A DNA stretch of 64,000 bases from Staphylococcus sp. Marseille-Q5304 (GCF_943737015.1 NZ_CALSFP010000001.1:1550001-1614000), one strand, 5' to 3'. Counted from the stretch's first letter, positions 10,803 to 19,995 are shown. Notes: generated from the letters alone by a model not told the origin. Program-made: numbers and translations.

Positions 10803-12113
10803 TTATTTATTTACTTTCAATTCAATAACTTCGCGTAATTGACGTTTAACGTCTTCAATTGGTAGCTCACGAACAACTGGATCTAAGAAACCATGAATAA
10901 CTAATCTTTCTGCTTCACGTTGTGAAATACCACGACTCATTAAGTAATATAGTTGCTCAGGGTCAACACGACCTACTGAAGCAGCGTGTCCAGCTTCTAC
11001 ATCATCTTCATCGATTAATAGAATTGGGTTAGCATCACCACGTGCATTTTCAGATAGCATTAATACACGTGATTCTTGGTTAGCCATTGATTTCGTACCA
11101 CCATGTTTGATTGAGCCGATACCGTTAAATACAGTAGATGCATTTTCACGCATAACGCCGTGTTTTAAAATGTAACCGTTCGTTTCTTTACCGAATTGTA
11201 CAATTTTCGAAGTAAGGTTAACCTTTTGATCACCTGTACCAACGACAACTGATTTCAATGTACTTTCTGAGCGGTCACCGATTAAGTTTGTTGTATTATC
11301 AATGATTTGGCTACCTTCATTCATTAAACCTAATGCCCAACTGATTGTTGCGTCTTCAGCTGTTACACCACGACGGATAATGTGTGCTGTAAATCCTTCA
11401 TCTAGATAATCTACTGAACCATAATTGATTCGTGAATTAGCACCAGCGTTCACTTCTGAAATGATATTAATTTGGTTGTCATTACCAGCAACTTCTGATA
11501 AATAGTTCTCCACGTAAGTCACTTCTGCACTTTTTTCAGTCGCGATAATAACGTGGTTATAGAAGCTTGCATTTTCATCATCGTGTAACACAACGTATTG
11601 AATTGGATGTTCTACGACAACATTTTTAGGAACATATACGAAGATACCACCATTGATAAGTGCTGTATGCAACGCTGTTAAACGGTGTTCATCCATTGAT
11701 ACTGTATCTTCATTCATTAAATATTGTTTAACTAAATCAGGATGCTTAACAAGTGCTTCAGAAAGACCTTCTACAATAACCCCATCATTGATTGCTTTGT
11801 CTGAAACCTTTGTAAAAGCAAGTGAATTGTTATGTTGTATTACTAAATTTTCTGTATTTTCGACATCAATAATTTCTTTTAATGCGTTTGGGATATCTTC
11901 TAATGTATTAAACTCGCTACCTTCTGTGTGTAGTTGTTTAAATGAATCAAAGTCCCATCTATTAATTTTTGTTTTATCTGGTTTTGGCATTTCTAAAGTT
12001 TCTGTAATCTTTAAAGCTTCTCTACGAAGTTCTGTCATCCAAGCAGGCTCATTATGGGCTTGTGAATATTCGACAATTTGTGCTTCAGAAATGTTCAAAG
12101 TTTCTGTCGTCAT
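10803..12113 (-). CDS. sufD: Fe-S cluster assembly protein SufD
   Basis: 436-residue partner of SufB in the SufBC2D complex. The SUF core beta-helix region (about residues 165-400) is present: PKNVVVEHPIQYVVL, ARGDANPILLIDEDDVEAGHAASVG and SRGISQREAERLVIHGFLDP; the EAGHAAS histidine is the conserved SufD residue implicated in iron binding at the SufB-SufD interface. A GGAGGAAAAAA site precedes the ATG at 12113. The gene lies 98 nt after sufC and 133 nt before sufS. Confidence 0.96.
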   Translation of the reverse strand: MTTETLNISEAQIVEYSQAHNEPAWMTELRREALKITETLEMPKPDKTKINRWDFDSFKQLHTEGSEFNTLEDIPNALKEIIDVENTENLVIQHNNSLAFTKVSDKAINDGVIVEGLSEALVKHPDLVKQYLMNEDTVSMDEHRLTALHTALINGGIFVYVPKNVVVEHPIQYVVLHDDENASFYNHVIIATEKSAEVTYVENYLSEVAGNDNQINIISEVNAGANSRINYGSVDYLDEGFTAHIIRRGVTAEDATISWALGLMNEGSQIIDNTTNLIGDRSESTLKSVVVGTGDQKVNLTSKIVQFGKETNGYILKHGVMRENASTVFNGIGSIKHGGTKSMANQESRVLMLSENARGDANPILLIDEDDVEAGHAASVGRVDPEQLYYLMSRGISQREAERLVIHGFLDPVVRELPIEDVKRQLREVIELKVNK

Positions 12114-12211
12114 ACTTTTTTTCCTCCCATTCGATGATTATTTAATAAATTTCATTGATTGTCGGTACAATCTAATGCATTGACTTTACTATTTGAAAGT
12201 TGAAGTGAGGC

Positions 12212-12973
12212 TTATTCTGTCGCACCGTATTCTTCTTTAACCCATTCGTAACCTTCTTCTTCAAGACGTTTCGCTAATTCTGGTCCACCTGAAGTTACGA
12301 CTTTACCACCGAACATAACGTGTACATGATCTGGCGTGATATAGTTTAATAAACGTTGATAGTGCGTAATGATTAATGAACCGAATGACTCGCCGCGCAT
12401 TTTGTTGATACCTTTAGATACAACTTTTAACGCATCGATATCTAAACCTGAGTCAATCTCGTCTAAGATTGCGAATTTAGGATCTAACATCATTAATTGA
12501 AGAATTTCATTACGTTTTTTCTCACCGCCAGAGAAACCTTCATTTAAGTAACGTTGAGCCATGTTTTGGTCAATGTCTAAGTAGTCCATTTCTTGGTCTA
12601 ACTTTTTAATGAATTGCATTAAGTTGATTTCATCGCCTTCGTCACGTTTTGCATTGATTGCTGAACGCATGAAATCTGCATTTGTTACACCAGTGATTTC
12701 TGATGGATATTGCATAGCTAAGAATAATCCAGCTTTAGCACGTTCATCGACATCTAATTCTAAAATATTAACGCCGTCTAATAATACTTCACCTTTTGTA
12801 ACTTCGTAGCTAGGGTGACCCATGATAGCTGATGATAATGTTGACTTACCAGTACCGTTTGGTCCCATGATTGCATGTATTTCGCCAGTATTAATTGTTA
12901 AATTAACACCCTTTAAAATTTCTTTATCTTCTATAGACACGTGTAGGTCTTTAATTTCTAATGTTGATGGCAT
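12212..12973 (-). CDS. sufC: Fe-S cluster assembly ATPase SufC
   Basis: ABC-type ATPase that drives the SufBC2D scaffold; cytosolic, not a transporter. 253 residues with Walker A GPNGTGKSTL (about 36-45), the SufC-type signature GFSGGEKKRNEI, Walker B FAILDEIDSGLD and the H-loop ITHY. GGAGGGAATATGT precedes the ATG at 12973. First gene of sufCDSUB; the operon promoter should lie in the 360-nt divergent region upstream. Confidence 0.97.
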   Translation of the reverse strand: MPSTLEIKDLHVSIEDKEILKGVNLTINTGEIHAIMGPNGTGKSTLSSAIMGHPSYEVTKGEVLLDGVNILELDVDERAKAGLFLAMQYPSEITGVTNADFMRSAINAKRDEGDEINLMQFIKKLDQEMDYLDIDQNMAQRYLNEGFSGGEKKRNEILQLMMLDPKFAILDEIDSGLDIDALKVVSKGINKMRGESFGSLIITHYQRLLNYITPDHVHVMFGGKVVTSGGPELAKRLEEEGYEWVKEEYGATE

Positions 12974-13068
12974 ACATATTCCCTCCGTAATATATGATAT
13001 ATAATACTTACTAGTTTATAATAATTTTAATTTAACGTCAAAAGACTATAACCTAATTACACCCTCTA

Positions 13069-13097
13069 ATTATAACGTAGTTAAGTTTGAATATAAA
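13069..13097 (-). promoter_or_regulatory. Candidate suf operon promoter
   Basis: On the minus strand TTTATA (13092-13097) and a perfect TATAAT (13069-13074) are separated by 17 nt, about 95 nt upstream of the sufC start. The rest of the 12974-13335 divergent gap is AT-rich and I see no other clear structure. The -35 match is only moderate. Confidence 0.45.
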
Positions 13098-13335
13098 CCT
13101 TTTCAGGCTCTAAATTAAAATAGTTCTTATAATGCAATCATTTTTGTTAAATAAGTCTTTATCATGTTAACTGATAATAGGAGGTGTGTTGTTCTCAATT
13201 TCTATTATCACTTTTATCGAAATTTATAGATGTGTAATTAATAAACATATGAAATCTGTTTCTTGCTATTATTACTGTATGAAATCATTTTATGCTATTA
13301 TCATTAACAACTAAGTCATGAGAGGAGGTTCTTTA

Positions 13336-14190
13336 TTGAAAATTAAATGGTCCAATCTTTGGAGAGGTTTCGCGATGGGTACGTCTGATTTAGTACCCGG
13401 TGTGAGCGGAGGAACAATTGCTCTATTGCTAGGAATATATGATGATTTCATAAACTCTATTAGCGGTCTCTTTTCTAAAAACTTTAAGAAAAGCTTAACA
13501 TTCCTAATTCCTATTGTGATCGGTATGTTATTAGCTATGGGATTATTAAGTAAAGTTATCAATTATTTACTAATTGAGCACACTGTACCTACGATGTTTT
13601 TCTTTGTAGGATTAATTGCTGGAATTATTCCCTTCCTATTAAAAATATCAAAATTCAAACAAACATTTACGATAAAACATTACGTTGTATTATTGATCGG
13701 CATTGGTCTTATTGTCTTATTTACTTTATTAAACAATGGTGATAAACATGCGGGAGAAACTTTAACGTTATCTACCGGTTTAGCCATTAAATATTATTTA
13801 TGTGGAATTTGTGCCTCAAGCGCAATGTTATTACCAGGTATTTCAGGTTCGTTTATGTTGTTAGTATTTGGTGTTTATGGCACAGTGATGTTTGCAGTTT
13901 CTGAATTAATTTCATTAAACTTCAAAGCATTACCAATATTAATCATCGTTGGGTTAGGTATTCTAACAGGCTTCTTACTTTCAAGTAAGTTAATCCAATA
14001 TTGTTTAACACATCACCCATATATCACTTATGCTTTAATTATCGGCTTTGTTGTAGGTTCGCTATTTGCTGTATTTCCTGGTTTACCGACATCGATTTTA
14101 ACTTGGGTAATTTCAATTATTACACTTATCGTCGGTTTCATTATTAGTTACAAACTCGGTGAAGTCACGCATAAAAACGAAACACTTTAA
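13336..14190 (+). CDS. popT: DUF368 polyprenyl-phosphate transporter (PopT-like)
   Basis: Multi-pass membrane protein of the DUF368 family. The S. aureus member has been reported to help recycle undecaprenyl phosphate across the membrane for wall synthesis. The start is best placed at TTG 13336, 7 nt after GAGAGGAGG; the upstream ATG at 13318 overlaps that site. This gives 284 residues with about eight hydrophobic segments. The two re-entrant family motifs are seen: GTSDLVPGVSGGTIALLLGIYDDFI near the N-terminus and SAMLLPGISGSFMLLVFGVY near residue 155, an internal duplication. Divergent from the suf operon, and followed by repeat copy 2. Confidence 0.88.
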   Translation: MKIKWSNLWRGFAMGTSDLVPGVSGGTIALLLGIYDDFINSISGLFSKNFKKSLTFLIPIVIGMLLAMGLLSKVINYLLIEHTVPTMFFFVGLIAGIIPFLLKISKFKQTFTIKHYVVLLIGIGLIVLFTLLNNGDKHAGETLTLSTGLAIKYYLCGICASSAMLLPGISGSFMLLVFGVYGTVMFAVSELISLNFKALPILIIVGLGILTGFLLSSKLIQYCLTHHPYITYALIIGFVVGSLFAVFPGLPTSILTWVISIITLIVGFIISYKLGEVTHKNETL

Positions 14191-14212
14191 CAAAGTTTTA
14201 AATTTAAAAATT

Positions 14213-14381
14213 TGAGGGAGAGGGACAGAAATCGAATTTTTAATAAAGATTTCGTAGTCCCTCCCCGGCAAGGATGACTAGGATTGAAAAAAGCTTGATA
14301 TAAGCGTATTTTCAATTCAGACCTCTACTGCCAAGTTGGCAATGAGTCTGAGACATCTATTTGTGTTTCAGACTCATTTTT
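14213..14381 (+). repeat. Dispersed intergenic element, copy 2
   Basis: Same orientation as copy 1. It shows the whole layout: GGGACAGAAATC (14223-14234) paired with GATTTCGTAGTCCC about 20 nt later, then CAAGGATGACTAGGATTGAAAA...TTTTCAAT, then TGCCAAGTTGGCA (a perfect palindrome with a one-base centre), then GTCTGAGACA...TGTTTCAGAC and a T run. The last stem contains a G-T wobble where copies 3 and 4 have a G-C pair, so pairing is kept. It follows the DUF368 gene and could terminate it. Confidence 0.85.
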
Positions 14382-14452
14382 TTATTTCATTCATTAAAAG
14401 TTCAAACAATATATGTTAAAGTTTAAATAAAATATGATATAGGAGTTATGAA

Positions 14453-14860
14453 ATGAATAAACAATAAAACATCGTATTGGATATTCTAATTGTTATTACA
14501 ATCATAACTACATTGCATGGGGCATCAAACCCATATGATGACATTAAAACTATCATTAATTGTGTTGGTTTTATTTTTATCATATTAATGGCTATCTTTT
14601 GTTGGATTTGGACGCGTAGAGATAAGGGGACTAGACTCATTTTTAATAAGGAGTGGATTTTTTTGGAGAAAAAGAATAAACTACTTCCGTTAAATATATC
14701 TTTGATTATACATACTATTTTTATAATTACTTCAATCAACACTATTGTGACAAAGTCAAACGTAACAGCTGAATTATTAGCTATAGGTGGCTTAATAGGT
14801 TTTACTGCTTTAATGACTGTAACCATCATTGCATTAACACATGAACTCAAGCAAATGTGA
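14453..14860 (+). pseudogene. Small membrane protein gene with in-frame TAA at codon 5
   Basis: An AGGAG site at 14441 with good spacing leads to ATG 14453, but the frame reads MNKQ then TAA (14465-14467) before continuing NIVLDILIVITIITTLHG without further stops to 14860. The remainder (127 codons from a TTG at 14477 that has no ribosome site of its own) has four hydrophobic segments, about residues 1-10, 24-42, 61-80 and 98-120, and is not a family I recognise. So the gene is either inactivated by a nonsense mutation, translated by re-initiation, or affected by a sequence error. It runs toward metQ and shares a bidirectional terminator with it. Confidence 0.6.
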
Positions 14861-14880
14861 GATTAAATACGACAAACAGT

Positions 14881-14908
14881 AACCCCTTCATTTGAAAATG
14901 AAGGGGTT
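14881..14908. terminator. Bidirectional terminator (metQ and convergent gene)
   Basis: AACCCCTTCATTT pairs with AAATGAAGGGGTT around a tiny loop at 14881-14908, between the convergent small membrane gene and metQ. The flanks are only partly T-rich on each side. Confidence 0.8.
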
Positions 14909-14918
14909 ATGTTTATTC

Positions 14919-15731
14919 TTATTTCGCTGGAACAACTGAACCATCGTATTGTTTTTCAATGTATTCTTTAATTTTTTTCGATTGTAATACATCGACTAAA
15001 GCTTTGATTTTCTTATCATCTTTATGTTCTTCTTTAACTGCAATTAAGTTAGCATATGGATTATCTTTCGCTTTTTCGATTGCGATTGAATCTTTTTTAG
15101 GATTTAATTTTTGATCAATGGCGAAGTTAGAATTGATAATAACCGCATCGGCTTTTTCTTTTTGGTAAATTTTTGGTAGGTACTCGGCAGATTGCTTATT
15201 GTTGAATTTAATATGTTTTTTGTTTTCTTTAATGTCATCGAAAGTTGCGTCTTGGATTTTAACGCCATCTTTCAATTTAATTAATCCTGCGTCAACGAAG
15301 AACTTTAAGAAACGCCCTTCTTCAGCTGGGTTGTTAGAAACGTAAACAGTTGCACCTTTTGGTAAATCTTTTAAGTTTTTATATTTTTTTGAGTATACTG
15401 CCATAGGCTCTAAATGCACATTACCTGCTGATTCAATTTTGTAGTGCTTGCTTTTCTTATCCTTGTCTAAATATGGTGTATGTTGGAAATAGTTTGCATC
15501 TAGTTCACCTTTGTTTAATAACTTGTTCGGCGTCGTATAGTCATTAATTGTTTTGATTTTCAAATCATAGCCTTTATCTTTCAATAACGGCTTAGCTTCC
15601 TCTAAAATTTCAGCATGCGGTGCTGGTGATGCCCCAACTGTGATTGACTTATCCTTTTTACCGCCATTTCCACATGCAGCTAATACTAGTACTAAAGCAA
15701 TAATCGAAGTTAAACTCAATATCTTTTTCAT
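14919..15731 (-). CDS. metQ: Methionine ABC transporter substrate-binding lipoprotein MetQ
   Basis: 270 residues of the NlpA/MetQ family. An N-terminal signal ends in the lipobox LAACGN (Cys about residue 20), so the mature protein is a lipoprotein on the outer face of the membrane; Lgt at 56 kb would modify it. Family features include VGASPAPHAEILEEAKPLL and YVSNNPAEEGRFLKFF. Last gene of metN-metI-metQ, 25 nt after metI. Expected to bind D- or L-methionine or Met peptides, supported by the S-box upstream of metN. Confidence 0.94.
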   Translation of the reverse strand: MKKILSLTSIIALVLVLAACGNGGKKDKSITVGASPAPHAEILEEAKPLLKDKGYDLKIKTINDYTTPNKLLNKGELDANYFQHTPYLDKDKKSKHYKIESAGNVHLEPMAVYSKKYKNLKDLPKGATVYVSNNPAEEGRFLKFFVDAGLIKLKDGVKIQDATFDDIKENKKHIKFNNKQSAEYLPKIYQKEKADAVIINSNFAIDQKLNPKKDSIAIEKAKDNPYANLIAVKEEHKDDKKIKALVDVLQSKKIKEYIEKQYDGSVVPAK

Positions 15732-15756
15732 AATAACTCACCCTTTTTATATAAAT

Positions 15757-16452
15757 TTATCTTTTATCTAATTTATTTGTCGCCCAATCACCAACGAATT
15801 GAATGACAAATACTAATACTAAAATGAACAACGTCGCAATAAAGATGACATCGTTATGGTTACGTGTGAAACCTGTCAAATAGGCTAAGTTACCTAAACC
15901 ACCTGCCCCAATCACACCTGCGATGGCAGTAGAACCTACTAAGGCAATAGCTGTAACAGTAATGCCAGAAATCAAAGCCGGCATCGCCTCAGGTAATAAA
16001 ACTTTCTTAACCACGGTTGATGTTGTGGCACCCATTGACCACGCTGCTTCAATAACACCTTTATCAATTTCTTTAAAAGCAATTTCCACTAATCTTGCAT
16101 AAAACGGAGCTGCCCCAATAATTAATGCAGGCAATGCACCCGTTGGACCACTAATCGTTCCTAAAACTAAACTTGTGAATGGTATTAATAGCAATATGAG
16201 TATAATGAAAGGAATTGCTCTAAATAAGTTAACTATAAATGATACAACGCTATAAAAAATACGTGCCGCTTTTGATTCACTTTTTGCACTTAAAAATAAT
16301 AATATGCCTAGAATCAAACCAAATATAAATGCAAATATAGTTGAAATTACGGTCATGTAAATCGTTTCATATGTTGCTACCCAAACTTCGTCCCATTTAA
16401 CATTAGGCATCGTAAACATTTCCTGAAGGATACCACCCAATGAATCATTCAT
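15757..16452 (-). CDS. metI: Methionine ABC transporter permease MetI
   Basis: 231-residue permease with five hydrophobic segments and the EAA loop seen as [22 protein letters not shown] (about residues 135-156), which contacts the MetN ATPase. The NDSLGGI N-terminus overlaps the 3' end of metN by 8 nt, implying coupled translation. It is also called metP in B. subtilis. Confidence 0.94.
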   Translation of the reverse strand: MNDSLGGILQEMFTMPNVKWDEVWVATYETIYMTVISTIFAFIFGLILGILLFLSAKSESKAARIFYSVVSFIVNLFRAIPFIILILLLIPFTSLVLGTISGPTGALPALIIGAAPFYARLVEIAFKEIDKGVIEAAWSMGATTSTVVKKVLLPEAMPALISGITVTAIALVGSTAIAGVIGAGGLGNLAYLTGFTRNHNDVIFIATLFILVLVFVIQFVGDWATNKLDKR

Positions 16453-17470
16453 GTTTTAACACCTCCACAGAAACACCTTGATCCGACAAATCACTTTCTA
16501 AATTTTCAAATTTTTCAGAATTTAGATTTTGTAAATGTGCGACGAGAAACCCTATTGAACCTTCTTTTGTATGTTTAATATTAGCTTCTAAAATATTTAC
16601 ATTGATGTCATGTGCTTTAGTTATGTATGAAACTAATGGTTTCGTAGTGTTCGTTCCTGAAAAACTAAAGCGAACAATAAAATCATTTTTATCAATTTCA
16701 ATAAGTTCTGTATTCGTTTTTTCATAATCATCATTTAAATCATCTTTTACAAAGCGTTGAGTGACAGGTTGTTGAGGATTTTCGAACACTTCTTTCACAT
16801 TACCATGTTCAACCACGCGCCCAGCTTCCATCACAGCGACTTCATCACAGATTCTTCTAATCACGTGCATTTCATGTGTAATAATGACGATGGTTAGGTT
16901 ACGTTCCCTCTTAATCTTAAGTAATAAATCTAAGATTTCATCAGTTGTTTGTGGATCTAAGGCACTCGTGGCTTCATCACAAAGTAACACGTCTGGTTCA
17001 TTCGCTAAAGCTCGAGCAATACCGACACGTTGCTTTTGTCCACCTGATAGTTCAGAAGGATAAGCATATTCTTTACCTTTCAATCCAACTACATCTACTA
17101 ATTGTTTAGCGCGTAGTGCTGCTTCTTTTTTAGAAACACCTGCAATTTCTAATGGAAACATAATATTTTGAACCACTGTACGCGACCAAAGCAAATTGAA
17201 ATGTTGAAATACCATGCTTAGCTTTTGTCGTTTCTTTCTTAACTGTGCCTTGGATAATTTATTTATCGTTGCGCCATCTATAATAACTTCTCCTGAAGTT
17301 GGCGTTTCGAGATTATTTAACAGCCTTATCAAAGTACTCTTTCCTGCACCTGAAAAACCAACGACCCCAAAAATCGTACCTGATTGAATACTTAAATCAA
17401 CATGATCAACTGCCAAAATGTCTTGATCTTTGGTTCGATATTTTTTGACAATTTGATTTAACTCAATCAT
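16445..17470 (-). CDS. metN: Methionine ABC transporter ATP-binding protein MetN
   Basis: 341 residues. The ATPase domain has Walker [10 protein letters not shown] (about 38-46), Q-loop VFQHFNLLW, signature LSGGQKQR, Walker [13 protein letters not shown] and H-loop ITHE. The last ~85 residues form a NIL domain ([18 protein letters not shown]), which in MetN binds methionine and inhibits transport. GGGAGGTAGTAATA precedes the ATG at 17470. Directly behind the SAM riboswitch, so the operon should be off when SAM is plentiful. Confidence 0.95.
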   Translation of the reverse strand: MIELNQIVKKYRTKDQDILAVDHVDLSIQSGTIFGVVGFSGAGKSTLIRLLNNLETPTSGEVIIDGATINKLSKAQLRKKRQKLSMVFQHFNLLWSRTVVQNIMFPLEIAGVSKKEAALRAKQLVDVVGLKGKEYAYPSELSGGQKQRVGIARALANEPDVLLCDEATSALDPQTTDEILDLLLKIKRERNLTIVIITHEMHVIRRICDEVAVMEAGRVVEHGNVKEVFENPQQPVTQRFVKDDLNDDYEKTNTELIEIDKNDFIVRFSFSGTNTTKPLVSYITKAHDINVNILEANIKHTKEGSIGFLVAHLQNLNSEKFENLESDLSDQGVSVEVLKHE

Positions 17471-17500
17471 TATTACTACCTCCCTATATTTCGACTAATT

Positions 17501-17662
17501 AAAAAATGCTTTCTCTTTTTATGGAGAAAAAGAGAAAGCATTAAGTCCGCTTCTCTCATCTCCAAAAGTCATTAAGACTTTATGTGAATTGGCACCATTT
17601 CTTTTAAAAGACGGTTGCCGGGCTTCGTAGGGCACATCCCTCCACCACTCTTGATAAGAGTT
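17501..17662 (-). promoter_or_regulatory. SAM-I (S-box) riboswitch with terminator, metNIQ leader
   Basis: On the minus strand the S-box core runs from CTCTTATCAAGAG (17648-17660) through GGTGGAGGGA, GCCC and AAGCCCGGCAACC, then a distal stem and an anti-terminator-like AAGCGGAC. The expression platform is a perfect 16-bp stem, AAAAAGAGAAAGCATT on the plus strand at 17527-17542 against 17505-17520, followed by a T run. The metN ribosome site follows about 20 nt later. SAM binding is expected to favour the terminator and shut off methionine import. Confidence 0.96.
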
Positions 17663-17714
17663 TCATTATTTAATTATCATTAATCCTACCACCATACTAA
17701 AGTATAGTCAATAA

Positions 17715-18014
17715 TTATTTTAAATTTTCTAACAAATAGGGAACTGAGCGAAAAGCATAGATTCTTTTTTGCTCTTGTCCTTTTGACATAACCATTAATA
17801 TAGGGACTGATTGTATTTCGTATTCTTGGCTAAAATCTGGATGTAAATTTAAATCTATCTTTGTTATTGGTAACTTTAAAATGTCATTAGCAATATCTAA
17901 CATGCGTTCTGACATCTTGCAAGTTCCACAAGTGGGCGTATACCCAAATATTAAATATTTGTCTTTATCTATATGTTCGCGTACATCTACGCGTTGTTGA
18001 CTTGCGACATTCAT
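17715..18014 (-). CDS. Thioredoxin-family protein (YusE-like)
   Basis: 99 residues with a thioredoxin-like fold: FGYTPTCGTCKMSERML has a C-G-T-C redox motif (about residues 30-33) and the cis-proline is in SVPILMVM. The substrate is unknown. Its ATG overlaps the stop of the toprim gene (ATGA), so the two are coupled. The order metQIN, this gene, toprim, gcvH, ArsC-like matches the B. subtilis yus region. No signal peptide, so cytosolic. Confidence 0.8.
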   Translation of the reverse strand: MNVASQQRVDVREHIDKDKYLIFGYTPTCGTCKMSERMLDIANDILKLPITKIDLNLHPDFSQEYEIQSVPILMVMSKGQEQKRIYAFRSVPYLLENLK

Positions 18015-18403
18015 GTTAATAAACTTACCCTCTCAGCTATATAATCTAATCGTGCCTTAGCAACCTTTTCTTCGTCACGAACGTCAAAACCATGTTTAGA
18101 TAAGACCTTTGATAAATACGGTTTTGGACATCTAGCTACTTCGCAATATTGCTTATCGACACGTATATGTTTACTTTCACTTAAATATTTTTTAAACCAT
18201 TTACGGATTTTTTCACCTTCATCATCTGAATCAACGAGTATATAAACTTGTTTGTCATATAATGATTCAATCATGGCATCCAATTTATCAATACCCATAG
18301 TTCCGTTTGTACATATGATATCAATCGGTTGATCTATCACTTGCTTTACACGTTTTTTGTCTGATTTCCCTTCGACAATAATCACTTGGTTTAATATCGT
18401 CAT
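18011..18403 (-). CDS. Toprim-domain protein (YusF-like, RNase M5-related)
   Basis: Short toprim protein. Start placed at ATG 18403 (MTILNQVI), 5 nt after GAAGGTGG, and not the GTG at 18412; this gives 130 residues. Toprim acidic motifs are seen: the Glu in IIVEGKSDKKRV (about residue 11) and the DxD-type pair in VYILVDSDDEGEKIRKWF (about 55-72). The fold is like that of RNase M5 but without its C-terminal part. Function unknown. Translationally coupled to the downstream thioredoxin-like gene. Confidence 0.8.
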   Translation of the reverse strand: MTILNQVIIVEGKSDKKRVKQVIDQPIDIICTNGTMGIDKLDAMIESLYDKQVYILVDSDDEGEKIRKWFKKYLSESKHIRVDKQYCEVARCPKPYLSKVLSKHGFDVRDEEKVAKARLDYIAERVSLLT

Positions 18404-18599
18404 GACATCCACCTTCTATAAAGTTGATAATAAATCTACTCTTTAGTTCTTAACAATACAATAAACTTATAAACATCAATTACAAATACGTAAAAATTAT
18501 TTAATAATCAAGATCATTTTACGTAATTTATCGTCGTAGTCCGTGAGATATAACATATACAAACTCTAATATAGGTTTTTAAAAATAATATATAAAGAA

Positions 18600-18628
18600 A
18601 ACTCCAAGATAGTATGTATCATGGAGTT
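18600..18628 (-). terminator. gcvH terminator
   Basis: AACTCCA (18600-18606) pairs with TGGAGTT (18622-18628), with weak pairing in the loop, 11 nt past the gcvH stop; TTCTTT follows on the minus strand. The ~180 nt from here to the toprim gene is AT-rich with nothing else clear. Confidence 0.6.
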
Positions 18629-18639
18629 AAATCTTAATA

Positions 18640-19020
18640 TTATTCACCAATCATTTCAGCGTATTGGTCTGCTGATAGTAATGAATCTAATTGACTTTCA
18701 TCACTTAATTCAACTTTAACCATCCATGCTTTTTCATATGGTGATTCATTTACAAACTCTGGGCTATCTTCAAGTTCGTCATTAACGCTTACTACTTTAC
18801 CAGAAACTGGTGCGTATAATTCAGAAACTGTTTTGACAGATTCAACGCTACCAAATGTGTCTTCTTCTTTAAGTTCATCGTCTACTTCTGGTAGCTCAAC
18901 GAATACGATATCACCTAATTCGTTTTGTGCGTATTCTGTAATGCCTATTGTAACTGTTTCTCCATCAACTTTAACCCATTCGTGATCCTTGGAGTATTTT
19001 AATTCATTCGGTACTGCCAC
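18640..19020 (-). CDS. gcvH: Glycine cleavage system H protein
   Basis: 126-residue lipoyl carrier. The lipoylated lysine is in [18 protein letters not shown] (about residue 63). Start is a GTG at 19020 (GTG GCA GTA CCG) behind TAGGAGGGG. It carries the aminomethyl group in glycine cleavage, and in Firmicutes and staphylococci it is also the hub for lipoyl relay to the 2-oxoacid dehydrogenases, with LipA (0.5 kb) acting on it. No gcvT or gcvP is in the window, the usual arrangement in staphylococci. Confidence 0.97.
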   Translation of the reverse strand: MAVPNELKYSKDHEWVKVDGETVTIGITEYAQNELGDIVFVELPEVDDELKEEDTFGSVESVKTVSELYAPVSGKVVSVNDELEDSPEFVNESPYEKAWMVKVELSDESQLDSLLSADQYAEMIGE

Positions 19021-19178
19021 GAGAATCCCCTCCTAAATAATATTACAAGTTAATAATGCCATATGACTTTATGACATTCAACTATTTACTTAAATCATAT
19101 GATTACCGTTAATAAGCATCTTAACAATCCTTAGCAACTGTCACAGATCAATTATACATAGGTATAAATGGTGACAAT

Positions 19179-19532
19179 TTATAGCCAAGTTTGTTTATAT
19201 TCCTCTTCTTTAAAACCTACTGTAACTTTGTCCCCTGATACAGCTAATGGTCTTTTAATGAGCATGCCATTTGATGATAATAAATCAAGTTTCTCATCAT
19301 CACTTAATGATTTAAGTTTATCTTTTAAACCGAGTTCACGATATTTTGCACCACGTGTATTAAACAATTTATCTATTTCAATATCTGTACCTTTTAAAAT
19401 TTCTTTGAACTCACCTTTCGTAGGTGTATGTTGGACGATATCAATCGGTTCAAAGCTAACGCCATAGTCTTTTAAAAACTTGGCTGCTTTTTTACAAGTT
19501 GTACAATTGGAATATTGGTAAAATTTTATCAT
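19179..19532 (-). CDS. ArsC/Spx-family protein (YusI-like)
   Basis: Arsenate reductase-like thioredoxin-fold protein. ATG 19532 (MIKFYQYSNC) is preferred, 9 nt from GAGGAGG; the TTG at 19541 touches that site. This gives 117 residues. YSNCTTCKKA shows a CxxC pair near residue 10, and the conserved RPLAVSGDKVTVGF segment is in the C-terminal part. Real arsenate reduction is unlikely; the family is mostly of unknown function. Located upstream of gcvH as in B. subtilis. Confidence 0.82.
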   Translation of the reverse strand: MIKFYQYSNCTTCKKAAKFLKDYGVSFEPIDIVQHTPTKGEFKEILKGTDIEIDKLFNTRGAKYRELGLKDKLKSLSDDEKLDLLSSNGMLIKRPLAVSGDKVTVGFKEEEYKQTWL

Positions 19533-19674
19533 AATGCTCAACCTCCTCTAATAACTTATATCTAATATATCAAAAATCGAATGAAAACGCTCTATAAATT
19601 AAGCTGAATTTTTTTATTTCCATAAAATGTTAGTTATAATAAAACCAATTAAAAACAGAAAAAGGAGAATTACG

Positions 19675-19995
19675 ATGCAAACTATTAACTCTACAGAGAA
19701 CTTTAATGAAACTATACAAAGTGACCAACCCGTTATCGTTAAATTCGAAGCAGGCTGGTGCCCAGATTGTAAAGCTATGGACATGTGGATTGATCCAATC
19801 AAAGAAAAATATAACGACTATCAATGGTTTACAGTGAATCGCGACGAATTAGAAGATGTAGCTGCTGATAACGAAGTGATGGGTATCCCAAGTTTACTTG
19901 TATTCAAAAATGGAGATAAAGTTGCGCACTTACATTCAGCAAATGCAAAATCACCTGAACAAGTTGAATCATTTTTAGAAGAAACTTTTAAATAA
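19675..19995 (+). CDS. Thioredoxin-like protein (WCPDC motif)
   Basis: 106 residues from ATG 19675 behind AAAGGAG; the frame is open 48 nt further upstream but without a ribosome site. The thioredoxin fold is indicated by IVKFEAGWCPDCKAM (redox C-P-D-C, about residues 29-32) and the cis-proline in MGIPSLLVFKNG. The motif CPDC differs from CGPC of true thioredoxin, so it may be a dedicated reductase or bacillithiol-related protein. Single gene, divergent from the ArsC-like gene, and followed by repeat copy 3. Confidence 0.85.
   Translation: MQTINSTENFNETIQSDQPVIVKFEAGWCPDCKAMDMWIDPIKEKYNDYQWFTVNRDELEDVAADNEVMGIPSLLVFKNGDKVAHLHSANAKSPEQVESFLEETFK

Noticed and set aside
13311-13562. 83-codon minus-strand ORF over the start of the DUF368 gene
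   Set aside because: Shadow of a clearly coding plus-strand gene; no ribosome site.
14446-14850. 134-codon minus-strand ORF opposite the small membrane gene
   Set aside because: Antisense shadow of the hydrophobic plus-strand frame; no ribosome site and no known domain.
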